Assembly (NCBI GenBank): GCA_937885735.1
Contig: CALABN010000162.1
Span: forward strand, 1 to 11,401
Length of the DNA stretch: 11,401 nt
Direction of reading: 5' to 3'
Origin: an uncultured Bacteroidota bacterium
GTDB lineage: Bacteria > Bacteroidota > Bacteroidia > Bacteroidales > SZUA-534
In this document: positions 1 through 6,652 of the stretch, one piece after another
Position numbering within the stretch: position 1 is the first letter of the stretch
How the letters are laid out: each line of letters starts with the position of its first letter
Program-made: the position numbers and the translations under genes
Notes under the pieces: model-generated
Databases searched by the model: none
Told to the model about the DNA's origin: nothing
What the model saw: the letters and a program-made list of their open reading frames with translations, nothing else

Positions 1-1
1 C

Positions 2-562
2 CTTTCTTCATTTCGTGAAGATAACGTTTTCGGCGTTTTCAATAAGGGGATCTATGCCGGTCTCAAGATAGACAACAACCGAAATATCGCAATAATCAAG
101 AAAGACGTTGTGAAAGTGCCTATCCGCGCCATTGCAGCAAAAGACGGCATCACTGCCATAAAAATCAAAAGCGACCGTATGCTAATGGCTCACGGATTCT
201 TGCGCAAGGTGTTCGAGATTTTTGAGACTTACGAGACTTCCATTGACATGATTACAACTTCAGAGGTTGGCGTTTCTGTCACTATCGACAATACAAAGAA
301 CCTTGACAAGATTGTCAGCGAACTTCAAAAATACGGTACTGTCGAGGCTGAAGGCGACTACGTCATTATCTGCGTTGTGGGCGACCTTCACTCAAATTCA
401 AAGGGCTTTGGCGGCACAATCCTTTCGGCCCTGAACGACATTCCTATCAGAATGATTTCATACGGCGGAAGCAACTTCAACGTATCAGTGCTTGTCAAGT
501 CTGAATACAAGAGTCTTGCGCTCAACTGTTTAAGCCACAACATATTCACCGACGAGAAATAA
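2..562 (+). CDS. lysC: Aspartate kinase, C-terminal fragment (5' end outside window)
   Basis: Aspartate kinase phosphorylates L-aspartate with ATP, the entry step to lysine, threonine, methionine and diaminopimelate. Only about the last 186 residues are present; the frame is open from base 2 and the gene starts upstream. The visible part is the regulatory ACT-domain pair. The stretch IRAIAAKDGITAIKIKSDRM followed by GFLRKVFEIFETYETSIDMI and TTSEVGVSVTID is very characteristic of Bacteroidota monofunctional aspartokinases, and the second ACT unit contains VGDL and IRMISYGGSNFNVS. In this family these ACT domains bind the feedback inhibitor, usually lysine; inhibition here is inferred. The part encoded by about bases 2-109 aligns only loosely with the usual NIPV...PGT segment ending the kinase domain. 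The protein ends normally, with no homoserine dehydrogenase fusion. It lies 9 bases upstream of lysA, so the two are probably cotranscribed. Confidence 0.93.
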   Translation, partial: LSSFREDNVFGVFNKGIYAGLKIDNNRNIAIIKKDVVKVPIRAIAAKDGITAIKIKSDRMLMAHGFLRKVFEIFETYETSIDMITTSEVGVSVTIDNTKNLDKIVSELQKYGTVEAEGDYVIICVVGDLHSNSKGFGGTILSALNDIPIRMISYGGSNFNVSVLVKSEYKSLALNCLSHNIFTDEK

Positions 563-571
563 TCAACAACG

Positions 572-1714
572 ATGAATTTCGACCTTAAACAATTTGACGG
601 AATCAAAACGCCATTCTACTGGTACGACACGCAGTTGCTCGACAACACCCTGCAGGCAGTGAAATCGCTTGCCGACCATTACGGCTACAACGTTCACTAC
701 GCTGTCAAGGCAAATGGCAACATCGACATTCTGCGCCATATGAAGAATGCGGGACTTGGAACCGACTGCGTCAGTGGCAACGAAATCAAGCAAAGCATAC
801 TGGCCGGCATCGACCCGCACAAGATTGCCTTTGCTGGCGTTGGCAAGAGCGACGAGGAAATCCAGATTGGCCTCGAGAACGACATTTTCTGCTTCAACTG
901 CGAATCTGTTCCAGAAATGGAAGTGATTGACGAGATTGCAGGCAAAATGGGCAAAAAGGCGCACATTGCCTTGCGCATCAACCCGAACGTGCACGCATCA
1001 ACTCACCACTACATTACAACTGGCCTCGAAGAGAACAAGTTCGGCATAAACACCTGGGATTTCGAGAACGTGCTAAGCGCCCTTACAAACCTGAAAAACA
1101 TTGAACTGATTGGTCTGCATTTCCACATCGGCTCGCAGATTCTCGATATGCAGGATTTCAGGAATCTTTGCGTACGCGTGAACGAGATTCAGGAATGGTT
1201 CTACGCTCGCCACATCATTGTCGACCACATAAACGTGGGCGGTGGTCTTGGCGTCAACTACGAACAACCTGACAAAGAGCCGATTCCAGCCTTTGAAGAA
1301 TATTTCAAGGTATTCAGCGAGACCCTGAAACTGCGTCCGAAACAACAACTGCACTTTGAACTTGGACGTGCACTTGTGGCTCAATGTGGAAGTTTGATTA
1401 CCAAAGTCTTGTACGTAAAGAAAGGTGTCAACACCAAATTCGCCATTGTTGATGCGGGAATGACCGAACTGATTCGTCCTGCCCTGTATCAAGCCGTCCA
1501 CAAGATTGAGAACATAAGCAGTAGCGAACCTGTGGAAAAATACGACGTTGTCGGTCCTATCTGCGAATCGTCGGATTGTTTTGCAAAAGCAATGGAAATG
1601 GCTGGCACAAAACGTGGCGACCTGCTCGCAATTCGCACAGCCGGCGCTTACGGCGAGGCAATGGCATCAACCTACAACCTCAGGACAATGGTGAAAGGCT
1701 ATTTTTCGAAATAG
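572..1714 (+). CDS. lysA: Diaminopimelate decarboxylase
   Basis: PLP-dependent enzyme that decarboxylates meso-diaminopimelate to L-lysine, the last step of lysine synthesis, in the cytoplasm. The 380-residue product is within, or slightly short of, the usual LysA range. The fold-III alanine-racemase-like barrel is recognisable. HYAVKANGN holds the Schiff-base lysine (K46), HFHIGSQI lies at 183-190, and the phosphate-binding glycine loop GGGLGVNY starts at 223. FELGRALVA is the conserved region that follows the loop. GPICESSD, with C331, supplies the catalytic cysteine to the partner subunit of the dimer. Near the C-terminus RTAGAYGEAMASTYN is the usual conserved segment. The ATG at 572 sits 9 bases after the lysC stop and no Shine-Dalgarno sequence is visible, as is normal in Bacteroidota. 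Coupling to aspartate kinase places entry and exit of the pathway in one transcript, which ends at the hairpin beginning at 1728. Confidence 0.97.
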   Translation: MNFDLKQFDGIKTPFYWYDTQLLDNTLQAVKSLADHYGYNVHYAVKANGNIDILRHMKNAGLGTDCVSGNEIKQSILAGIDPHKIAFAGVGKSDEEIQIGLENDIFCFNCESVPEMEVIDEIAGKMGKKAHIALRINPNVHASTHHYITTGLEENKFGINTWDFENVLSALTNLKNIELIGLHFHIGSQILDMQDFRNLCVRVNEIQEWFYARHIIVDHINVGGGLGVNYEQPDKEPIPAFEEYFKVFSETLKLRPKQQLHFELGRALVAQCGSLITKVLYVKKGVNTKFAIVDAGMTELIRPALYQAVHKIENISSSEPVEKYDVVGPICESSDCFAKAMEMAGTKRGDLLAIRTAGAYGEAMASTYNLRTMVKGYFSK

Positions 1715-1727
1715 GATTTAGCGCAAT

Positions 1728-1774
1728 ATCATCAAAAAAGGCGTTTCCAATTGGGAACGCCTTTTTTTGATGAT
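1728..1774. terminator. Bidirectional intrinsic terminator between lysA and the lipoprotein operon
   Basis: A near-perfect inverted repeat: left arm 1728-1748, loop AATT, right arm 1753-1774. The core GGCGTTTCC/GGGAACGCC pairs fully with one G-T wobble. It is flanked by A6 on the left and T7 on the right, so it gives a U-tract on both strands. Pairing continues beyond the tracts through ATCATC/GATGAT. It lies 13 bases after lysA and 15 bases after the stop of the convergent lipoprotein gene, so it can serve both transcripts. Confidence 0.9.
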
Positions 1775-1789
1775 GTATTAATCTGAAAA

Positions 1790-2200
1790 TCAATAGACTA
1801 AAATAGAATCACACGTAGAACGGACACTGTCGCCATTGGCAAAGACTTCCGTATAGAAGAACTTTATAGTATGATTAATCTGCGATGAATCAAAATCACA
1901 TATAAAAGTCAAATCCAGACTGTATGGTATTTTGGGACAATCGCAATTGTCATATTCAGCCTCGGCCTCAAGCAAAATCGAGTCACCATTTGTCACACCA
2001 AATATCTGAAAATCAGTATAACATCCATAATCATACAATTTTGCGTCAATAGTTATACCATAACCTGCCGCAACAGAATCTGGCATTTCAACTTTCACAA
2101 ACGGCACTAACGACACCTCTGGGCAATTGTCACTTTCCAACTTGCATGCAGACATTGTAGCAACGGCAAGCAAGAACAATATCAAACTTCCTTTTTTCAT
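1790..2200 (-). CDS. Small Cys-rich lipoprotein (paralogue of the upstream gene)
   Basis: Function unknown. The 136-residue product begins with a lysine pair, a hydrophobic stretch and a lipobox-like MSAC, giving predicted lipidation at C19 and an exported, membrane-anchored mature protein of about 118 residues. The mature part carries six further cysteines at 26, 60, 86, 88, 101 and 130, including a CDC pair. The neighbouring upstream protein has cysteines at 27, 61, 87, 89, 102 and 129, plus matching CP..V..VP.V...PD.V.AG residues, so the two are tandem duplicates that have diverged strongly. Cysteines held at fixed spacing in an exported protein suggest disulfides, which is inference. It is last in a probable minus-strand operon (nitroreductase, lipoprotein, lipoprotein), 44 bases after the previous gene, and is followed by the bidirectional hairpin. 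I recognise no named family; the domain may be a small beta-sandwich, but nothing here proves it. Confidence 0.8.
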   Translation of the reverse strand: MKKGSLILFLLAVATMSACKLESDNCPEVSLVPFVKVEMPDSVAAGYGITIDAKLYDYGCYTDFQIFGVTNGDSILLEAEAEYDNCDCPKIPYSLDLTFICDFDSSQINHTIKFFYTEVFANGDSVRSTCDSILVY

Positions 2201-2244
2201 AAAATTCTTTTTATAAAACTGATTAATCTCTAGACTTATACAGA

Positions 2245-2646
2245 CTATCTCACCACGATACAGCCATATTGGCTATACACATACTCCTCGTCGCTGTCGA
2301 GTGCACTAAAAATTACCACATATTTTTTATACGTGCTAAGGCATACTTTTAACGATGTTTCAGTCTCAACATCGTCAAGACACTCGCAATAATCCTGCAT
2401 TCCACGACCGAAGAACCAAATAGTGTCGTTGATGATTGTACTGCGGACCCCATATTCCTTGATGCATTCCCCTTTATCAAGCACAAAGTCGCAAGTGAAC
2501 ATTTCGCCAGCATCGACTGTGTCTGGAATGTCTGCGCTGACAACAGGTACATTGACCTCAACTGGGCAATAACTTTTCTTGTCGCAACTCGACATAATGG
2601 CCATAACCGACAAAATTGCAACCAATGACAATGTAATTCTCTTCAT
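2245..2646 (-). CDS. Small Cys-rich lipoprotein (paralogue of the downstream gene)
   Basis: Function unknown. The 133-residue product has a type II signal peptide: MKR, a hydrophobic stretch and a lipobox-like MSSC, with C21 predicted as the lipidated residue. The mature protein has cysteines at 27, 52, 61, 87, 89, 102 and 129. All but C52 correspond, at the same spacing to within two residues, to those of the shorter-spaced paralogue that follows it. The N-terminal mature segment CPVEVNVPVVSADIPDTVDAG aligns with CPEVSLVPFVKVEMPDSVAAG of that paralogue. An aspartate- and glutamate-rich tail precedes a final YGCIVV. The start is 6 bases after the nitroreductase stop, so cotranscription with that gene is likely. 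Placement outside the cytoplasmic membrane is predicted from the lipobox; binding partner and role are unknown. Confidence 0.8.
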   Translation of the reverse strand: MKRITLSLVAILSVMAIMSSCDKKSYCPVEVNVPVVSADIPDTVDAGEMFTCDFVLDKGECIKEYGVRSTIINDTIWFFGRGMQDYCECLDDVETETSLKVCLSTYKKYVVIFSALDSDEEYVYSQYGCIVVR

Positions 2647-2652
2647 ATCAAT

Positions 2653-3177
2653 TTATAATGAAAGATGATGAACTTTTTCCAACTGCAAATCGCCGTCAGT
2701 ACGGGCTGGCTTCTGCTCTGCCTTGTAGCCAATGGCGACTACCGCCAACACCTGGTGCTCTGATTTAAGATTCAGCAACTTACGCAGATTGTCAGTCGCA
2801 GGGACACCGTCTTCAGTGCCACGCTGACGCATCTGAATCCAGCAAGCGCCCAATCCTTGATTTTCAGCCTCCAACATAATGAGCGTGGTGGCTATGGAAG
2901 CATCTTCAACCCAAACATCGGTCTTTGAGGTGTCGGCCACAACAACTATTGCCAATGGCGCACTGTTGAGCATCGACGCTCCGTGTGCCTTTGCCACAGC
3001 CAACTGCTTCAAGACGTCGGGTTCATCAACGACTATGAATTCACAAGGATAGACCGATTTGCCAGACGGTGCCAGCAATCCAGCCTTGAGCATCGCCTCA
3101 ACTTTCTGCCGTTCAACTTGTTGTGGCAAAAACTTGCGATGACTTCTGCGTATGCGTATCAAATCAGAATATTCCAT
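2653..3177 (-). CDS. Nitroreductase-family FMN oxidoreductase
   Basis: Member of the nitroreductase superfamily: small dimeric flavoproteins that use NAD(P)H to reduce nitro compounds, quinones or flavins; the substrate here is unknown. With the start at 3177 the product is 174 residues, typical of the short branch. Visible landmarks are RRSHRKF near residues 10-16 (FMN phosphate contact), APSGKSVYPCEFIVV near 36-50 (the equivalent of the usual APSGxNxQPW stretch), GLGACWIQM and the closing AVVAIGYKAEQKP. An upstream in-frame ATG at 3240 would add 21 residues, but I prefer 3177. Family homology begins exactly there, and the best promoter candidate (3243-3250) would start RNA downstream of 3240. 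The gene heads a probable operon with the two lipoproteins. The cytoplasmic enzyme and exported lipoproteins have no obvious shared pathway. Confidence 0.9.
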   Translation of the reverse strand: MEYSDLIRIRRSHRKFLPQQVERQKVEAMLKAGLLAPSGKSVYPCEFIVVDEPDVLKQLAVAKAHGASMLNSAPLAIVVVADTSKTDVWVEDASIATTLIMLEAENQGLGACWIQMRQRGTEDGVPATDNLRKLLNLKSEHQVLAVVAIGYKAEQKPARTDGDLQLEKVHHLSL

Positions 3178-3242
3178 AAGAGACTGTCTTTCATCAACCC
3201 ACATCGAACCAATCGTCCTGTCTATGGCTGACATTTGCACCG

Positions 3243-3270
3243 CAAAGTAAGAAAATTTTCAAGCATCAAA
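3243..3270 (-). promoter_or_regulatory. Candidate Bacteroidota promoter for the nitroreductase-lipoprotein operon
   Basis: Read on the minus strand, TTACTTTG (3243-3250) matches the -7 consensus TAnnTTTG at five of six fixed positions. A TTTG that could act as the -33 element lies at 3267-3270, 16 bases away, slightly shorter than usual. Transcription would begin near 3236, leaving a leader of about 60 bases before the start at 3177. Confidence 0.4.
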
Positions 3271-3372
3271 TTGCATTTTCATTCTTTTAACACTCACAAA
3301 AAACACTCGATAATAACTCGAAACCAATTTATAGAAACCTCCTTAATTCAAATTCCAAAACCATAATTTATT

Positions 3373-3380
3373 TACATTTG
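3373..3380 (+). promoter_or_regulatory. Candidate -7 promoter element for the DUF4494 gene
   Basis: TACATTTG is an exact match to the Bacteroidota -7 consensus TAnnTTTG and ends 23 bases before the ATG at 3404. The leader between is A-rich, as is common before Bacteroidota starts. No convincing -33 TTG lies at the usual distance upstream. The rest of the 3178-3403 gap holds the divergent nitroreductase promoter and AT-rich sequence in which I see nothing else. Confidence 0.6.
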
Positions 3381-3403
3381 CCTTCAACAAAAACTCAAAA
3401 AAA

Positions 3404-3853
3404 ATGAATAACTGGTACGAATGCAAAGTCAAATATCAAAAGGTTGACGAGAACGGCAAGCAAAAAGCCGTAAGTGAATTATATATGGTTGATGCAGTAT
3501 CGTTTACCGATGCTGAAAGCCGAATAACAAAGGAACTGGAACAATTTGCAGGACTGGGCGAGTTCAATGTGGCATCAATCAAGACCACCAACTACTCCGA
3601 ACTTATTCCGAACGAGGCGGGCGACCGCTGGTTCAAGTGCAAGGCTGTTTTCATCTCGTTCGATGAGAAATCGGGCAAGGAACGTCGCACTTCGTCGAGC
3701 ATTTTGGTTCAAGCCAACGACGTGAAAGACGCTTACGAGACATTGTCAAAAGCGTTGAGCACCAGCATTAGCGACTTCACCATTCCTACCATTCAGGAAT
3801 CGTCGATAATGGACATATTCGGAATCCTGCACGACTTTGACAAGGCGGAATAA
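3404..3853 (+). CDS. DUF4494 domain protein
   Basis: A conserved Bacteroidota protein of unknown function that I recognise as the DUF4494 family; 149 residues is the expected size. There is no signal peptide or membrane segment, so it is probably cytoplasmic. The sequence shows two similar halves. NNWYECKVKYQKVDENGKQK (residues 2-21) resembles DRWFKCKAVFISFDEKSGKE (74-93), with W4/W76, C7/C79 and the DE..GK turns in register at about 72 residues. Each half then continues with a strand (LYMVDA, ILVQAND) and a helix (AESRITKELEQ, KDAYETLSKAL). This suggests a duplicated small alpha/beta unit. A conserved ending, SSIMDIFGIL, follows. It stands alone between a divergent nitroreductase operon and its own terminator, with a good TAnnTTTG promoter. 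Family assignment is confident; no function can be stated. Confidence 0.88.
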   Translation: MNNWYECKVKYQKVDENGKQKAVSELYMVDAVSFTDAESRITKELEQFAGLGEFNVASIKTTNYSELIPNEAGDRWFKCKAVFISFDEKSGKERRTSSSILVQANDVKDAYETLSKALSTSISDFTIPTIQESSIMDIFGILHDFDKAE

Positions 3854-3876
3854 TGCCTTCATCAAAAAAAATAATC

Positions 3877-3917
3877 AAACGCCACAATCGAGAAACAAGC
3901 ACTTGATTGTGGCGTTT
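3877..3917 (+). terminator. Hairpin terminator after the DUF4494 gene
   Basis: AAACGCCACAATC (3877-3889) and GATTGTGGCGTTT (3905-3917) form a perfect 13-base-pair stem with a 15-base loop, 23 bases after the stop codon. The 3' side ends in GTTTCCTTTG, so the U-tract is weak. An A-run upstream (3864-3871) means the reverse direction could also be served, although no minus-strand gene ends here. Confidence 0.7.
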
Positions 3918-4051
3918 CCTTTGAATACCCTACATATTTCCCCTCCACGCAACCTTTCTCCAGTCTACCGCATCTTACTGTCGAAAAATGTTGATACGAC
4001 ATCGTTGTTTTGGCATTTCAACATTATATTGTATGACTAATTGATAACGAA

Positions 4052-6640
4052 ATGAAGATAAAACTGTCGGCAATCTGCTTAATGGCAACAGCACTGTGTT
4101 GCAATCAGATAGCACAAGCACAAAGTTACAACGAATGGCTCGAGCAAGAGCGCAAGGAACAGGCTGAATTTGCCAAAAACGAGAAAGAAGGACTTCGCCA
4201 ACTCGCGAAGGAACGTGAAGAGGCTATCAGGAAAATGGACGAAGAGTTTTCCGAATTTCTGAAGAAGGAATGGAAAAACTACCAATCGGAAACCGACGAC
4301 TACAAGCCTGTAGCACCAAAACCGGAAGTCACACCTGTCTTCAAGAACGAAGAACAACAAGCAATCCAACTCAAGGTCGACAACGCAGAAGCCATTGAAT
4401 CGTGTGCCACAATGCCCAAACTGCCATTCTTCTCAAAATCGGAAGATGCCAGTTTCAGCCCGTTTACAGCATCATTCAACTTCTATGGCAACTCTGTCAG
4501 CATCAGGTACGACGAATCAATCAACGCACAAATAACCACCATTAACGAACAGACAATAAGCGACTTATGGAACCAAATAAGCAAGACAAACTACAGTTGC
4601 ACAATTTCGGACCTGCTGAAATGGCAAAACCAACTGAACATCAACGATTGGGGATTTTTCCAACTCACTAAAAGCGCATCGGCAAAGATTGCCGACAACA
4701 AGAACAGCCAGGTTCTGCTCACGTGGTTCCTGATGACCAAAGCCAACTACAAGGCAAGGCTTGCCTACAAAGACAATAACCTGTACCTGTTGCTCGCATC
4801 TGCCAACAACATCTACGGCAAGCCATACTTCACTTTTGGCAACCAGCGCTACTACATCATCGACGGGCAAGCCACCGACGTCTACACCTACGACAAGGAC
4901 TTTCCCGACGCCCGCGCCATTATGGACCTGAACATCTACAAGCCAATGAACGGCGTCGAGCAACTGAACGTCAAGAACATAGAGTTTGAATACGACGGCA
5001 ACAAGTACCAATTCGGCATCAAATACGACCGCAACACCATCAATTTCTACAACGACTATCCACAAGCCGACATCAAGATTTATTTTGATGCCACCGTCGG
5101 ACGCTCGACAAAAGAATCGCTGGCAAGTTCACTCTTGCCTGTAACAAGCAAAATGGACAAGGTTGATGCAACTGAATTTCTGTTGAATTTCGTCCAGTCA
5201 TTTGAATACAAGACTGATGAACAGCAATTCGGGCACGAAAAGTTTTTCTTCCCCGATGAAATGTTCCACTACCAATATTCCGACTGTGAAGACCGCGCGG
5301 TTCTTTTCGCCTATCTTGTAAAGCAACTTGTAGGCCTTAATGTCATTGGGCTGAACTATCCAGGGCATATGGCAACGGCAGTCAATTTTGAAAAGGAAGT
5401 CAACGGCAGTTTTGTCGAGTACAATGGCAAGCGGTTCCCCATTTGCGACCCAACATACATTGGCGCTCCAATAGGTATGGCGATGCCACAGTTTGCGCAA
5501 GCCAACGCCACCATTATTGAAAATGCCACACAGCCAAATCTCGCCAACCGCGCAAACAAGCTTTGGAAGATTGCCAACAAATACGGGCTGTATCAAGGCG
5601 ACAACAACAATAACATCGCTTTCGACAGCAAAGGCGATGCCTATATGTGTGGATATTTCAACGGCACTGTCGACTTTATGGGACGACAGATAACAGCCGA
5701 CGCCACCGACATATTTCTGGCAAAGATAACAGCCGACAACTCGCTCGACTTCCTTTACCGAATCGGTAGCAAGGGCGACGACATCGCCTACAACATCATA
5801 TTAGGCAACGACGACAGTTTCTACTTCAACGGCTCGTTCAACAACGAACTTACCATTGCCGGGCAAACCCTTAAAGCCGAAAACGGCGACGTGTTTATTG
5901 CCAAATGCTCGCGCAAAGGACAACTCGACTGGATAAACCAGGCAAACATCGGCCAACTCGACAGCATCAACAACACTTACGTTGCACAATTCGACAACAA
6001 AGGCAAGCGTCTGTGGACCCGCAACTACGCTGAATCGGAAGACTTCACCGACTACGGCATCACCATTGACGGCAATGGGAATGCGTTTCTTGTAGGTTCA
6101 CTTGCATTCGCTAACGGACTGATGAACAAATCGTATGAAAGTATGGCTATAAAACGTGGATTTGTGGTAAGCAGTAGCGACAATTCCCAATCTGCCGAAC
6201 CTGCAGACCCTGGCATTATCGGCATTTTATCCTTCATCGACTTGATTAACAGCATAAACAGTTCATTGCAAGGTTCAACAATCCAAAATGAAATCAATAC
6301 TGGCAATCCCGATTTCAAGTCAAATTCGCCTAAAGTATACGAGCAACTTGCCAATGTGGAATTCATCAGAAACGGACAAGGAATAGTAACCGTACGGACA
6401 AACGACGGAAATCCAGTCGATTTCAATCGTTTCAAATTATACAACAACTCAAAATTCAAGATTTCGGTATTCAACAGTGGCAACGCTCAAGTCGACTTCT
6501 TATCGGGTAGCGAGTACAACGACGAACAGACGTGGCTTCCGCTAAACACCATCAAGCTATACAAGACTTCTGGCAATGTGCTGTTCGACTACGACATCGA
6601 CCACACGCAAAAGACAATAAACGCCAAAAATGTATTTTAA
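4052..6640 (+). CDS. Secreted transglutaminase-like protein with beta-propeller-type repeats
   Basis: An 862-residue exported protein. Residues 1-23 form a type I signal peptide ending AQA, cleaved before QSYNEW. Residues 28-80 are a highly charged, probably helical or coiled-coil segment rich in E, K and R. Residues 110-370 form a region of unknown fold. A transglutaminase/papain-like core follows, with YSDCEDRA (C412), YPGHMATAV (H439) and ICDPTY (D466), the expected order of a Cys-His-Asp triad. In this superfamily such domains act as cysteine proteases, amidases or crosslinkers; the reaction here is unknown. Residues 517-690 resemble SBBP-type beta-propeller repeats (GTVDFMG at 538, DIFLAKI at 553, GDVFIAKC at 612, GKRLWTR at 651, GNGNAFLVG from 674). 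The last 170 residues are unassigned and lack an obvious secretion-sorting tail. No clear promoter is visible in 3918-4051; TTGTTTTG at 4005-4012 is a weak -7 candidate. The gene is convergent with folC, 12 bases apart. Confidence 0.85.
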   Translation: MKIKLSAICLMATALCCNQIAQAQSYNEWLEQERKEQAEFAKNEKEGLRQLAKEREEAIRKMDEEFSEFLKKEWKNYQSETDDYKPVAPKPEVTPVFKNEEQQAIQLKVDNAEAIESCATMPKLPFFSKSEDASFSPFTASFNFYGNSVSIRYDESINAQITTINEQTISDLWNQISKTNYSCTISDLLKWQNQLNINDWGFFQLTKSASAKIADNKNSQVLLTWFLMTKANYKARLAYKDNNLYLLLASANNIYGKPYFTFGNQRYYIIDGQATDVYTYDKDFPDARAIMDLNIYKPMNGVEQLNVKNIEFEYDGNKYQFGIKYDRNTINFYNDYPQADIKIYFDATVGRSTKESLASSLLPVTSKMDKVDATEFLLNFVQSFEYKTDEQQFGHEKFFFPDEMFHYQYSDCEDRAVLFAYLVKQLVGLNVIGLNYPGHMATAVNFEKEVNGSFVEYNGKRFPICDPTYIGAPIGMAMPQFAQANATIIENATQPNLANRANKLWKIANKYGLYQGDNNNNIAFDSKGDAYMCGYFNGTVDFMGRQITADATDIFLAKITADNSLDFLYRIGSKGDDIAYNIILGNDDSFYFNGSFNNELTIAGQTLKAENGDVFIAKCSRKGQLDWINQANIGQLDSINNTYVAQFDNKGKRLWTRNYAESEDFTDYGITIDGNGNAFLVGSLAFANGLMNKSYESMAIKRGFVVSSSDNSQSAEPADPGIIGILSFIDLINSINSSLQGSTIQNEINTGNPDFKSNSPKVYEQLANVEFIRNGQGIVTVRTNDGNPVDFNRFKLYNNSKFKISVFNSGNAQVDFLSGSEYNDEQTWLPLNTIKLYKTSGNVLFDYDIDHTQKTINAKNVF

Positions 6641-6652
6641 TGACAGACTGAC

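Noticed and set aside
563..994. 143-codon minus-strand reading frame over the lysA start
   Set aside because: It is antisense to the conserved LysA N-terminus including the PLP lysine; no independent evidence.
1073..1501. 142-codon minus-strand reading frame inside lysA
   Set aside because: It is antisense to conserved LysA motifs (HIGSQI, glycine loop), so it is a shadow.
3178..3240. Upstream ATG extending the nitroreductase by 21 residues
   Set aside because: Family homology starts at the ATG at 3177, and the candidate promoter would begin transcription downstream of 3240.
3837..4040. Plus-strand 67-codon reading frame after the DUF4494 gene
   Set aside because: It overlaps the end of the DUF4494 gene and runs through that gene's terminator hairpin; the protein has no family features.
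4052..4120. Possible lipoprotein signal (two cysteines near residue 16) in the transglutaminase-like protein
   Set aside because: The residues before the cysteines (T-A-L, A-L-C) do not fit a lipobox; a type I cleavage after AQA fits better.
4565..5065. 166-codon minus-strand reading frame, rich in valine
   Set aside because: It is antisense to the transglutaminase-like gene and arises from its many GAC and AAC codons; the valine-heavy composition is the usual shadow signature.
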